Source of the DNA: Mesorhizobium sp. WSM4313
GTDB lineage: Bacteria; Pseudomonadota; Alphaproteobacteria; Rhizobiales; Rhizobiaceae
Reading direction: 5' to 3'
NCBI RefSeq assembly: GCF_002294725.1
Contig: NZ_NSFT01000018.1
Coordinates: forward strand, 26,766-90,765
Length of the DNA: 64,000 nucleotides
In this document: piece after piece, positions 33,236 to 40,995 of the stretch
Layout: each line of letters begins with the position of its first letter
How positions within the stretch are numbered: the stretch's first letter is position 1
Notes under the pieces: generated by a model
Database searches by the model: none
Told to the model about the DNA's origin: nothing
What the model saw: the letters and a program-made list of their open reading frames with translations, nothing else
Position numbers and translations under genes: made by a program

Positions 33236-34102
33236 TCAGGTCAGGCCAAGCCGGCGCAGGGCGGCCTGCACGAAGCCGCCGTGTTCATGGATCAGGCGAA
33301 ACCCGAGATTGTCCGGCGGAGTTCCGACGGCGCAGCCGCCGCTTTTGCCGTCACGGATGAAGTTCGACATGTAGGTCCGGTGGAAACCTTCCACAACGTG
33401 CACGCCGCAATTGCTCAGTGAACGAGCAACGCCATCGCTGGTCATCGTCACATGGCCGTAGCAGGTCGATGTCCATTCCCAGACATTGCCGGCAATATCC
33501 GCAACGCCCTTTGAGTTGGTTCCAAATGCCCCGGCAGGCCTTGGTTCAGGATCTGCCTTGCGGCCGAGCGCAGACTCGTTGCGGTACTGGGTGAGCCATC
33601 GCCTCGCGGGATTCGCAGGATCGCCATCGCCCCCTTCGATGTCGGCGCGAAACCGCTCGCCGGCGGCATAGGCCCACTCCACATCGGTCGGGAGCCGCCA
33701 GGTGTCATCCGTTTTCGCCGACAGCCAATTGGCGTACGCCTGCGCATCGAGGAAGCTGACGCCCGTCGCCGGAACGTTGCCGACAATGCTCGAACCGGCA
33801 GGCTTGCAAACGCCGTCAGAAACGCAGCGGTCATAGTCGGATGCGGTGACCTGGAACTTCATGATTTCCAGGGGCGTGTCGATGGTTTCCTTCGTCACAG
33901 GGGCCGGCACGGGATGATTGTCCCGGAGAAACTCGCCAGGCTGTGGGTGTTCGAACGACCCGGGCTTCAGGGTTACCAGTTCGGCCACCGCGGCTGGTGC
34001 CCGGGACCAAGAAGACGTCCCGTCGATCGCGTTGCTGACGCCCAGTCCGATGAGGGCGGCGGCAGCGATGGTTCCAAATGTGAAGACAGGATCGAAGGAC
34101 AT
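33236..34102 (-). CDS. nirV: NirV, formylglycine-generating-enzyme-like protein
   Basis: A 288-residue protein with an N-terminal membrane/signal segment (FTFGTIAAAALIGLGVSNAI) and an FGE-sulfatase (SUMF1-like) domain: YANWLSAKTDDTWRLPTDVE, WAYAAGERFRADIEGGDGDP, DIAGNVWEWTSTCYGH, and LGFRLIHEHGGFV at the end. It follows nirK in many denitrifiers and is named NirV; its biochemical role is unknown. ATG 34102 is preferred over the TTG two codons upstream. Cysteines in RCVSDGVCKPAG and near the C-terminus could be functional or form a disulphide. Confidence 0.9.
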   Translation of the reverse strand: MSFDPVFTFGTIAAAALIGLGVSNAIDGTSSWSRAPAAVAELVTLKPGSFEHPQPGEFLRDNHPVPAPVTKETIDTPLEIMKFQVTASDYDRCVSDGVCKPAGSSIVGNVPATGVSFLDAQAYANWLSAKTDDTWRLPTDVEWAYAAGERFRADIEGGDGDPANPARRWLTQYRNESALGRKADPEPRPAGAFGTNSKGVADIAGNVWEWTSTCYGHVTMTSDGVARSLSNCGVHVVEGFHRTYMSNFIRDGKSGGCAVGTPPDNLGFRLIHEHGGFVQAALRRLGLT

Positions 34103-34171
34103 GTTCAAAGTCCGCCCGCGGGTTCGACCCGCCGGCCGCGCCGGCAGGTCGTGGTAGACCGTCTTTCCGGT

Positions 34172-35275
34172 TCACGAGGCAATCGCCTTGGGAGCCTCGA
34201 CCTGCATCATCAGATCGTCGTCCCAGGTTCCATCGACGGTGAAATGCGCGGTGGCGCCGAGCTCAACGGCCTCGATCAGGTTGTGATTGATATAGGCGTA
34301 GACGCCCGGCTGTCGGAAGGTATAGAGCGCCGCGCCCGCAGAACCGCCGCGAATGAACCAGGTTTCCATATCCTTGGCGGGCGGGTTCGCGAACTTGCCG
34401 CCCTCCCAGACGAAGTCGCCATGGCCGCCGATCAGGTGCGGGCGGGTGTCGCGATTGGCCTGCGAATGCACGATCAGCACCGTTTCCCCGACCTTGGCCT
34501 TCATCGCGTTTTCGCCGGTCAGCGATCCGGCTTTGCCGTTGAAAACGACATGCGTCGGGATAAGCCCGCGCATCACCTTCGCGGTGTCGTCGTAGTTGTC
34601 GCCGGCCGAGTCGTACTGCTTGAATTTCCCCTGCTCGTCGCGCGGGATGTAGAAGTCGTTCTCGCCGACATAGTAGATGCGCTCGTAGCGGACGGGCTTG
34701 CCCTTATCGTCCTTCAGGGCGTCACGCGGCAGGACCATCACCGCGCCACTCATTCCCGACACGACATGCCACGGGATCATCGCGCCGCCAGGCGCGCAAT
34801 GGTAGACGAATGTGCCCGACCTGGTCGCCTTGAAGCGCAGCGTCACCTGCTCGCCGGGGTTGATCAGCGTCAGCGCGCCGCCACCGAGCCCGCCGGTCGC
34901 CGCGTGGAAATCAATATTGTGGGCGAGCGTGTTGGAATCGGGATTGATCAGCGTGAGCTCGAGATAGTCGCCCTCATGGACGACCATCAGTGGGCCAGGG
35001 ATTGAGCCGTTGTAGGTCATGGCGTTGAGCTGCGTGCCGTCCGCGTCGATGACCAGCGGCTTCTCTTCGATCGTCATGGTGAACTCGACGACCTTGGGGC
35101 CACCCTTGGCCACCTGGTCGTGAGCGTGCACGAAAGGCGGCGCGACAAGGGTGACCTTTTCGCGGGGCAGCCCCGTCACATCCTTGGCGGCGGCCATTAC
35201 CGGCCCGGAGCCGATGGTTGCGACGGCGGCGGCAGTAAGAACTGAGCCCAACAAAGCTTCGCGTCTCGTAAGCAT
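34172..35275 (-). CDS. nirK: Copper-containing nitrite reductase
   Basis: A 367-residue periplasmic multicopper enzyme reducing nitrite to nitric oxide. The twin-arginine signal LTRREALLGSVLTAAAVATI covers the first 30 residues. Two cupredoxin domains: LAHNIDFHAATGGLGGGALT and RSGTFVYHCAPGGAMIPWHV supply the type 1 (His, Cys, His, Met) and type 2 copper ligands; a further His occurs in the second domain (PHLIGGHGDF; FRQPGVYAYINHNLIEAVEL). Full length. Upstream is a perfect TTGCG-N4-CGCAA box (35340-35353). Pseudoazurin, the likely electron donor, is the next gene upstream. Confidence 0.97.
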   Translation of the reverse strand: MLTRREALLGSVLTAAAVATIGSGPVMAAAKDVTGLPREKVTLVAPPFVHAHDQVAKGGPKVVEFTMTIEEKPLVIDADGTQLNAMTYNGSIPGPLMVVHEGDYLELTLINPDSNTLAHNIDFHAATGGLGGGALTLINPGEQVTLRFKATRSGTFVYHCAPGGAMIPWHVVSGMSGAVMVLPRDALKDDKGKPVRYERIYYVGENDFYIPRDEQGKFKQYDSAGDNYDDTAKVMRGLIPTHVVFNGKAGSLTGENAMKAKVGETVLIVHSQANRDTRPHLIGGHGDFVWEGGKFANPPAKDMETWFIRGGSAGAALYTFRQPGVYAYINHNLIEAVELGATAHFTVDGTWDDDLMMQVEAPKAIAS

Positions 35276-35339
35276 TCTTCATCTCCTCGACTTCAACGGT
35301 TTCGATAAAGCGAGGATAGTATCTTCGTGCGAAGCGTCT

Positions 35340-35353
35340 TTGCGTTTGCGCAA
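35340..35353. promoter_or_regulatory. NnrR/FixK-type box upstream of nirK
   Basis: TTGCGTTTGCGCAA is a perfect TTGCG-N4-CGCAA palindrome, 65-78 bases before the nirK ATG. Crp/Fnr proteins of the NnrR/FixK group use sites of this type at denitrification genes. Confidence 0.8.
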
Positions 35354-35440
35354 ATCTGAAACAAATTAATTTTTAAACTTTGGAGGCAGTTGCCGGCGGC
35401 CTGTCGCCGCGGCGGGCCACTGCAGCGGCGTGCCAATCGT

Positions 35441-35486
35441 AAAATGAAAATGGCCGGTCAGACCTCTCCCCAGGTCTGCCCGGCCA
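35441..35486 (-). terminator. Intrinsic terminator of the pseudoazurin gene
   Basis: On the minus strand a 15-base stem with one mismatch (TGGCCGGGCAGACCT / AGGTCTGACCGGCCA), with a 6-base loop, is followed by TTTTCATTTT. It lies about 45 bases after the pseudoazurin stop and separates it from nirK. Confidence 0.85.
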
Positions 35487-35531
35487 GTGCTTCCGGCTCG
35501 CCACCGCCGGAGGCAGTCCCCATGCTGTGGA

Positions 35532-35978
35532 TCAGTTCGAAGCGGCCTTGGTTGCTTCGGCGAACAGTTCGGCGAAGACCGGCTTTGCCTTGCCGATTTG
35601 CTTGACGGCTTCCGCCGCATCCAGATTGGCCGGCTTGCCGACGACGATCAGGGCTACCATGCCCATACCGTAGTGGGGCGCGCACTTCACACCATAGACA
35701 CCTTCCTTGGTGAGGGTGACCGTGATCTCCTCGCTCGGCTTGCCCTTGAATGCTTCGGCGCCGTCCGGAATCATGCCCTTGATGATTTCGGCGTTGTGGG
35801 TCTTGTCGGTCGGCACGAACTTGATGGTGTCGCCGGGTGCGGCCCGGACGAAGTCGGGCTGGAAGACCATCGCGCCTTTGTCACCCTTGTTTAGCATCTG
35901 GACGACATGTTCTTCGGCATTTGCAGCGCCGGCAATTGAGAGCAACGCGATCGCCGCTGCAATAAGAGGCAGTTTCAT
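35532..35978 (-). CDS. Pseudoazurin
   Basis: A 148-residue periplasmic blue copper protein. Signal peptide 1-22 (LPLIAAAIALLSIAGAANA), then EEHVVQMLNKGDKGAMVFQP, KFVPTDKTHNAEIIKGMIPD (copper His) and EGVYGVKCAPHYGMGMVALI, which carries the Cys, His and Met ligands of the type 1 site. It probably carries electrons from the bc1 complex to NirK. ATG 35978 has AAAGGA upstream. Shares the TTGCG-N4-CGCAA box at 36052-36065 with the divergent nnrR-like gene. Confidence 0.94.
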   Translation of the reverse strand: MKLPLIAAAIALLSIAGAANAEEHVVQMLNKGDKGAMVFQPDFVRAAPGDTIKFVPTDKTHNAEIIKGMIPDGAEAFKGKPSEEITVTLTKEGVYGVKCAPHYGMGMVALIVVGKPANLDAAEAVKQIGKAKPVFAELFAEATKAASN

Positions 35979-36051
35979 TGGATAGTCCTTTCTTTCGTTC
36001 ACCACGGCATCAACCGTTGCGTCCTTGTAGATCGTCGGACGACCCGGCGAT

Positions 36052-36065
36052 TTGCGCTGGCGCAA
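36052..36065. promoter_or_regulatory. NnrR/FixK-type box between pseudoazurin and the nnrR-like gene
   Basis: TTGCGCTGGCGCAA is a perfect TTGCG-N4-CGCAA palindrome, 74-87 bases before pseudoazurin and 80-93 bases before the divergent regulator. It can serve both promoters and suggests autoregulation. Confidence 0.8.
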
Positions 36066-36145
36066 ATTGCAAGAGGAAAGTTCAGCTGACGAAAGAACCG
36101 CAGAGATGAGGGAAGCTAGCTTCACTTGTCGGCGACGGGTCGTCC

Positions 36146-36904
36146 GTGACAAAGTCCGCCATAGACCTGAACGCGGCGCGCTGTTGGAGGGAAGGGCAGT
36201 TGGCAAGCCTTGATCGGTCCTTGATTTCCGGGCTGTCCGTCTTCGATGGGATCGCTTTGGCTGACCTCGATCGCATCATCAGCCAGGCGAGATCCATTCG
36301 CATCCCTAGGGATCAGCCGGTGTTCGAGCAGGAACAGGAGGCACATTCATTCTTCCTCTTGCTCGACGGCCATGTGCGCGTGGTGAAATCTACTCCGGAT
36401 GGCCATGAGGTGACCGTGCGTTACATAAGCCCGGGCGAGTTGATGGGCATCGCCAGCGCGTTGGGCCGGACGACCTATCCGGCAAATGCCGTCGCGGCCG
36501 CCGATTGCGTAGTGCTTGCCTGGCCGAGCCAACTTTGGCCCACCTTCGCGGCGAGCTTCCCGAGCTTCAGCGCCAATACCTACAAGGTTGTCGGATCCAG
36601 GCTCCAGGATGCCCACGCGCGGGTCATCGAGATGTCTACCGAACAGGTGGAGCAGCGCGTCGCGCATGCATTGCTGAAGCTGGTCAAGCAGTCGGGGAAG
36701 AAGACCGAGGAAGGAATCCTGATCGATTTTCCGATCTCGCGCCAAGACATCGCGGAGATGACGGGCACGACACTTCACACGGTAAGCCGGCTGCTTTCGG
36801 CCTGGGAAGACCAAGGACTGGTGAAAAGCGGGCGCCAAAGAGTCGTCGTGGTCGAGCCTCATCGGCTCGTTGTGGTCGCCGAAGAGCGTGGATCGAAAAG
36901 CTAA
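36146..36904 (+). CDS. nnrR: NnrR-like Crp/Fnr-family regulator
   Basis: About 252 residues. A cyclic-nucleotide-like sensory barrel (about 30-150: FEQEQEAHSFFLLLDGHVRV, GHEVTVRYISPGELMGIASA), dimer helix, and winged helix with DFPISRQDIAEMTGTTLHTV then SRLLSAWEDQGLV. The recognition helix (TLHTVSRLL) differs from FixK (TIETVSRVF), matching a different half-site. No Fe-S cysteine cluster. The start is GTG 36146; a later start is possible. Placement beside pseudoazurin and nirK, and the TTGCG boxes, point to a nitric-oxide-responsive activator. The name is by context and similarity; another Crp/Fnr subgroup cannot be excluded. Confidence 0.75.
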   Translation: MTKSAIDLNAARCWREGQLASLDRSLISGLSVFDGIALADLDRIISQARSIRIPRDQPVFEQEQEAHSFFLLLDGHVRVVKSTPDGHEVTVRYISPGELMGIASALGRTTYPANAVAAADCVVLAWPSQLWPTFAASFPSFSANTYKVVGSRLQDAHARVIEMSTEQVEQRVAHALLKLVKQSGKKTEEGILIDFPISRQDIAEMTGTTLHTVSRLLSAWEDQGLVKSGRQRVVVVEPHRLVVVAEERGSKS

Positions 36905-37116
36905 TCCACCTCACCGCTTTTGATCGCTGCCTCAAGGTCGCGGCGAAGTTGGTCCTCGTCCAAATCATGCTCGCGCGCCGCCTCGGAAACGGTGTGAAAG
37001 GGAGCGATCGGACAGCCGACGCACAGCATTCCGTGCTGAAGAACGACACGGATTGCCGTCGGCGTCTCGCGCATGACGGCATCCATCGTTGCATCGTCGT
37101 TCAGTTTGCGTTTCAT
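36901..37116 (-). CDS. DUF1858 domain protein
   Basis: Seventy-one residues from ATG 37116: MKRKLNDDATMDAVMRETPT, AIRVVLQHGMLCVGCPIAPF, HTVSEAAREHDLDEDQLRRD. The C-V-G-C motif in the loop GMLCVGCPIAPFHTV is the hallmark of DUF1858, a small fold found free or attached to hybrid-cluster and NO-related iron-sulfur proteins (ScdA/RIC N-terminus). A role in sensing or repairing NO-damaged Fe-S centres is plausible given nirK nearby. Its stop overlaps that of the NnrR-like gene (36901-36904). Confidence 0.85.
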   Translation of the reverse strand: MKRKLNDDATMDAVMRETPTAIRVVLQHGMLCVGCPIAPFHTVSEAAREHDLDEDQLRRDLEAAIKSGEVD

Positions 37117-37132
37117 GCCGATTGCCCGCGTT

Positions 37133-37233
37133 AAAGCGCATCGCAATCTTTCAGATTCGCACCATGCGCTTTAGGTTCTTGATTTCGCGCATGTCTTTAT
37201 CCCGAAACCGGTTCCCACTTTCGGGAGACATGC
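37133..37233. repeat. Rhizobial palindromic intergenic repeat
   Basis: Two hairpins in tandem: AAAGCGCAT at 37133-37141 pairs with ATGCGCTTT at 37164-37172; GCATGTC at 37189-37195 and TCCCGAAA at 37200-37207 pair with TTTCGGGA at 37219-37226 and GACATGC at 37227-37233. The core (CCGAAACCGGTTCCCACTT) is one I recognise from many rhizobial intergenic spacers. Its role is unknown; it may form a stable RNA or terminator. Confidence 0.75.
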
Positions 37234-37312
37234 TTTAGAGAACGGCATCTTGCACCCGGTTGCCTGCATGATCGTTGCGCTGAGACAAAGAGGACCCGGT
37301 CTGATGCTTACC

Positions 37313-37664
37313 TCACGGTTGGATGGCGCAGATCGTCGACCGTGTCAGGAAACGCTTCTCCCGCCCATTATCGAGCGAGAACATACCGCCGCGGCCAGGC
37401 ACCACGTCGATAACGAGATCGGTATGCTTCCAGGCCTCGAACTGCGATGCGCCAATGTAGAAGGGCGCCTTGGCGATATGGCCGGGCAGCACATCCTGGT
37501 CTCTCACGATGAACTCGGTGCGCGGATAGCACATGGGCGAAGAGCCGTCGCTGCAGCCGCCGGGTTGGATGGAACAACACTGGCCCATGCTCGGCTGCAA
37601 CCTCGGCAATCAGCGCGAGGGCTGCCGGCGTTGCGGTGACCTTGGCTTGCATGGGCTCCGCCAT
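37313..37664 (-). pseudogene. DUF779 protein with a single frameshift
   Basis: ATG 37664 begins MAEPMQAKVTATPAALALIA then EVAAEHGPVLFH; the rest of the family pattern is in the next frame: QPGGCSDGSSPMCYPRTEFI, KAPFYIGASQFEAWKHTDLV, IDVVPGRGGMFSLDNGREKR, FLTRSTICAIQP. One extra C near 37575 (CATCCAACC where CATCAACC is expected) accounts for the break. DUF779 proteins normally accompany aldehyde dehydrogenases; none is present. Either a recent mutation or a base-calling error. Confidence 0.75.
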
Positions 37665-37982
37665 TTCCGCCTCACAGGCGCGGCCCGTTCCGGAGCCGCG
37701 CCTGTGAGCTAGAGCGGCTTGAATGCGGTCGGCATGATGGCCAGATAAATCCTCGCCCATGTCTCAGCGCTTTGTTGTGTCTGTGCCAGTTTCTGCTGTC
37801 AATCTGCACACCCGTCAATTCGACAGAAGACTGAGAAGCGGTTTAACCCGCTCGTCACCCAGCGATGACCGATAGAGCTTCTTGTTCGCTGGACGGATCG
37901 AGAGTCACCGTAGAGGCTATGTCGCGCTCAGTTTGACTGGCCGCGCAGCTCCAGATTGCCTCATAGATTGGCTCAGATGGTC

Positions 37983-38630
37983 TCATTCGCGCATCGCCAG
38001 CAGCGTGTCCCGCTTGAGGATTTCGATGCTGCGAAGGCTGAGCAGACGGATCAAGCCTTTCTCCTTCAGGCGGGTAAAGACTCGCGAGACGGTTTCGATC
38101 GTGAGACCGAGATAATCGCCGATGTCGTTTCGCGACATCGCCAGTTCCACTTGCCTCAATCTGCCCTGGCGCTCCGACATCTCCACCAGAAATGCCGCGA
38201 CGCGCTCGATGGCACTCTGGCGGCCAAGCACCAGGAGATGTTCCTGCGCCCGGGTCAGCACCTTCAAGGCAAGCGGCAGCAACTGGCGGGACATGTCCAT
38301 GCCCGAGGGGGTACGAACCACCCGCACACCGGTTGCGTTGATCGCTTCGGCGAAGAAGTGGTGAGTGGTGTCGGCCTCGAAGCCGAATGTCTCTCCCGCC
38401 AGATGGAACGCGCTGATCTGCCTCCGCCCGTCGGCAAGCAGGCGATAGATGCGAACGGCGCCGAACTCGACCTGGTAGAGAGCGCCCGCCTTTTCGCCCT
38501 GGGCATATATCTCGGCGCCTGCCGGGAAGAAGCTGACCGGCTGTACCATCGTTCCTTCGACGACGGGCGAGGGATCCTGCTGTGGCAGATAAGACAGGAG
38601 TTCGATCTTGGCGGAAGCTTGAGCGTACAT
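37983..38630 (-). CDS. fixK: FixK, FNR-like activator of the low-oxygen regulon
   Basis: A 215-residue Crp/Fnr protein: beta barrel (about 25-130: FFPAGAEIYAQGEKAGALYQ, VRIYRLLADGRRQISAFHLA), and helix-turn-helix LAMSRNDIGDYLGLTIETVS with RVFTRLKEKGLI. The recognition helix has the E-x-x-S-R of FNR/FixK that reads TTGAT half-sites, which occur before hemA, fixG, fixN and hemN in this window. There is no cysteine at all, so it is FixK rather than the oxygen-sensing FnrN. ATG 38630. A palindrome at 38702-38719 is a candidate FixJ site. Confidence 0.9.
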   Translation of the reverse strand: MYAQASAKIELLSYLPQQDPSPVVEGTMVQPVSFFPAGAEIYAQGEKAGALYQVEFGAVRIYRLLADGRRQISAFHLAGETFGFEADTTHHFFAEAINATGVRVVRTPSGMDMSRQLLPLALKVLTRAQEHLLVLGRQSAIERVAAFLVEMSERQGRLRQVELAMSRNDIGDYLGLTIETVSRVFTRLKEKGLIRLLSLRSIEILKRDTLLAMRE

Positions 38631-38701
38631 GGCTGTGTCCCGGTGAATCCGTGACAACAGCAATCGCGCAAATCCCGACGCGCCGAAATTCGGTTATGTC
38701 C

Positions 38702-38719
38702 CTACGGGAAATTACGTAG
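38702..38719. promoter_or_regulatory. Candidate FixJ binding site upstream of fixK
   Basis: CTACG and CGTAG are inverted with an 8-base spacer (minus strand CTACGTAATTTCCCGTAG), 72-89 bases before the fixK ATG. The core TACGTAATTTCCC resembles the FixJ-bound element of rhizobial fixK promoters as I recall it. Supports a FixL-FixJ-FixK cascade within the window. Confidence 0.55.
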
Positions 38720-39104
38720 AGCGGAATCCGAAATCATCCGATCGACCCAGATCTCACGGAGCAACCACTTGGTCCGATGTCTTGGGGCCAATGATTAATC
38801 TTCTTTTGTGTCGTTTGGTTCGCCAGACCATACGAGACGATACGAAGGATATGGGTTGGCTAACCATCCACTAAACCATTGATTTCCCTCGGGAGTCACA
38901 CACCCTCCGGGCCTACAATTGTCGTTGTTTATCAATGCTTTATAGGGCGGTTCGCCACGCGACGGCTTGCGCGTCACGAGCCGCACGGTTCAATCCATCC
39001 CTTGAAATCGTACGAATAGCGACATGGCCATGGGTGGCCTGCAAGCACTCGCCCCAAATTAGACGTCACACTACACGTGTGTGTCAGCAACCACCTACTG
39101 TCCG
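38720..39104. other. Gap without a supported gene
   Basis: A 63-codon minus-strand frame at 38795-38986 begins with a non-ATG codon and has no recognised family. Near 39070 a short inverted ACACGTGT occurs. Otherwise nothing is seen between fixK and the broken LysR gene. Confidence 0.4.
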
Positions 39105-39657
39105 CTAGGAAAAGTGCTGCTCCAGAAAGACGCGGAACTCTCTTTCGAACTGCTCCTGGAGCAGTGAGGATATTTGCGTGCGGTTGCGCGTCAGATAGAC
39201 GTGGCTGGGAACGTAGGGGAGGAATGGCTTGATGACGAGCGTGCCGCGCCAGCGCTCGGCCGAGAATTTGTCGACGATGGAACGCCTAGACCCTCTGCTA
39301 CGAGGGCACAGGCGGAGTCGCTGAAATGTGCGTCGAAACGGGCTTCGACGCGGACTCCCGCATCGTCAAAGCTGCGCTCGACGGCCTGACGGGATCCCTC
39401 TTCGCGCCCAAGCTGGATAAAGCTTTCGTCGCGGATGTCGGAGGCCTCGATCGTGTCCTTTTCGCTCAAGGGGTGTCCTGCCGGCAGCACGCAGACGGAA
39501 GCGATCTCGAAGATGAGGTCGCAGGTTGTCGCAGGGTCGATTGCCGGCATCGTCATCAGGCCGATATCGAGCTGCCTGCTCGCCGCGAGTTCGGCGATCC
39601 GTACAGAAGATGCCGGCATGAGCGCCAGTCGCAGCTTCGGATGGCGCCGCGCGAACG
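39105..39657 (-). pseudogene. LysR-family regulator, effector-domain remnant
   Basis: Only the substrate-binding half remains: PASSVRIAELAASRQLDIGL, SVCVLPAGHPLSEKDTIEAS, DAHFSDSACALVAEGLGV; after a frameshift near 39285 it continues SIVDKFSAERWRGTLVIKPF, LPYVPSHVYLTRNRTQISSL to the stop at 39105. The DNA-binding domain is missing: at about 39657 the sequence switches to a livG fragment of the opposite strand. Inactive. Confidence 0.8.
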
Positions 39658-39659
39658 GA

Positions 39660-39801
39660 CATGATGGCCGAGCTCTGCGACCGCCTCGCGGTCCTCGACT
39701 TTGGCACCAAGATCGCGGAAGGCCCGCCGGCCGAGGTTCTTAACGATCCCAAGGTCCGCGAGGTCTATCTTGGTCCCGACAAGAAGGCAGCCGCGTCATG
39801 A
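39660..39801 (+). pseudogene. livG: LivG C-terminal fragment (branched-chain amino acid ABC ATPase)
   Basis: The last 45 codons of a LivG-type ATPase: MMAELCDRLAVLDFGTKIAE, GPPAEVLNDPKVREVYLGPD, ending at a stop that overlaps the livF ATG (ATGA at 39798-39801). All nucleotide-binding motifs are missing upstream, where the sequence joins the broken LysR gene. Confidence 0.8.
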
Positions 39802-40528
39802 GCCTGCTTTCCGTCGAGCATGTCGACACCGGCTACGGTCCCGTCGCGGTCAATCGCGACGTCTCGCTCGCGGTCGGCCAGAACGGCATCGTCACGATCC
39901 TGGGGCCCAACGGGGCCGGCAAGACGACCCTGTTGCGTTCCATCGCCGGTCTGGTGAAGCCGCGGCGCGGCGCGGTGACCTTTGACGGCCGCGACGTCAC
40001 CGCGCTGCACGCCGATGAAAAGGCCACGCTCGGCATCGTGATGGTGCCCGAGGGTCGCCATGTATTCGCCGACATGAGCGTGCGCGAGAACCTTTTGCTC
40101 GGCGCCTATACCCGCAAGGACCGGGATGCGGTCGAGGCCGACATCGCATTGATGGAGAACTATTTTACCATCCTTGCCAAAAAGCGCGGCGCCAGGGCGG
40201 GCACGCTCAGCGGCGGCCAGCAGCAGATGCTGGCGATCGCGCGCGGCCTTATGGCCAGACCACGGATCCTGTTGCTCGAGGAACCCTCGCTCGGACTGTC
40301 GCCATTGCTGGTGTCGGAGCTGCAGGGCATCATCATCGACGTGCGCGAGAGTTTGGCGCCGCTGTGCTGCTCGTCGAGCAGAACGCCGGACTTGCACTCT
40401 CGGTGGCCGAGCAAGGCTATCTGATGAATTCCGGCCGCATCGTGGCGTCTGGCGGCATCGAGCAATTGAAACAGTCGCCGGTCATGCAGGAGCTCTATCT
40501 CGGCAAGAGGGCACGGCAGAGTTCGTAA
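39798..40528 (+). pseudogene. livF: LivF ATPase, frameshifted near its C-terminus
   Basis: Starts at ATG 39798 in the usual overlap with livG. Walker A GPNGAGKTTLLRSIAGL, TLSGGQQQMLAIARGLMARP and Walker B PRILLLEEPSLGL are intact. After IIIDVRES the frame is lost; the next frame continues EFGAAVLLVEQNAGLALSVA, YLMNSGRIVASGGIEQLKQS to a stop at 40528. One missing G near 40350 explains it. No other liv genes are left, so it is probably dead despite the good preservation. Confidence 0.85.
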
Positions 40529-40995
40529 TCGCTCGAGCACGACGCGCCTGCGCGAGCAGGGGGCAGTTCGATAGCCTTTCCCAGCGTTCAGATGTCCTCG
40601 GCGGCCCCTGGATCGAGGTGCCTCGACCACCACGGCCGAGATGACCGGCATCAGACAAGGGGTCCCCTATGTCCCGATAGGTCTGGTTGGTGCAGCAGGA
40701 GGAGGGCGCCGAAACTGGAAAACAACGCTGCAAGGACGAAGGCTGCCGCTGTCATCAGTCGATGCGCACGCCAGCAGAAACAGGGCTCGTCGCGAATTGC
40801 CGAGCGCATAGTTCTCGCGCGAGCGGACTTCCGAGGCGCGACGTTCACCACGCCGATAGACTTTGACGGCGCTTTTTTCTTTCTGACCCGTATCGAGGGC
40901 CTCGATCTTCCAAATCGGCGGGTCTGTCCCAATGGCAGCTCAACATGGCTTGCTGAGTTGCCTCCTGGCTTGACCAGGCCAGAAAATTGGCCCTG
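40529..40995. other. Unassigned stretch between remnants
   Basis: Open frames exist on both strands (for example 40651-40932, minus) but show no family similarity or good start. It lies between two decayed genes and is probably degenerate DNA. Confidence 0.4.

Noticed and set aside
38795..38986. 63-codon minus-strand frame after fixK
   Set aside because: No ATG start, no family, and no ribosome binding site seen.
40651..40932. Minus-strand frame with a hydrophobic C-terminal segment
   Set aside because: Arg/Lys-rich N-terminus, no ribosome binding site, no family; lies between two decayed genes.
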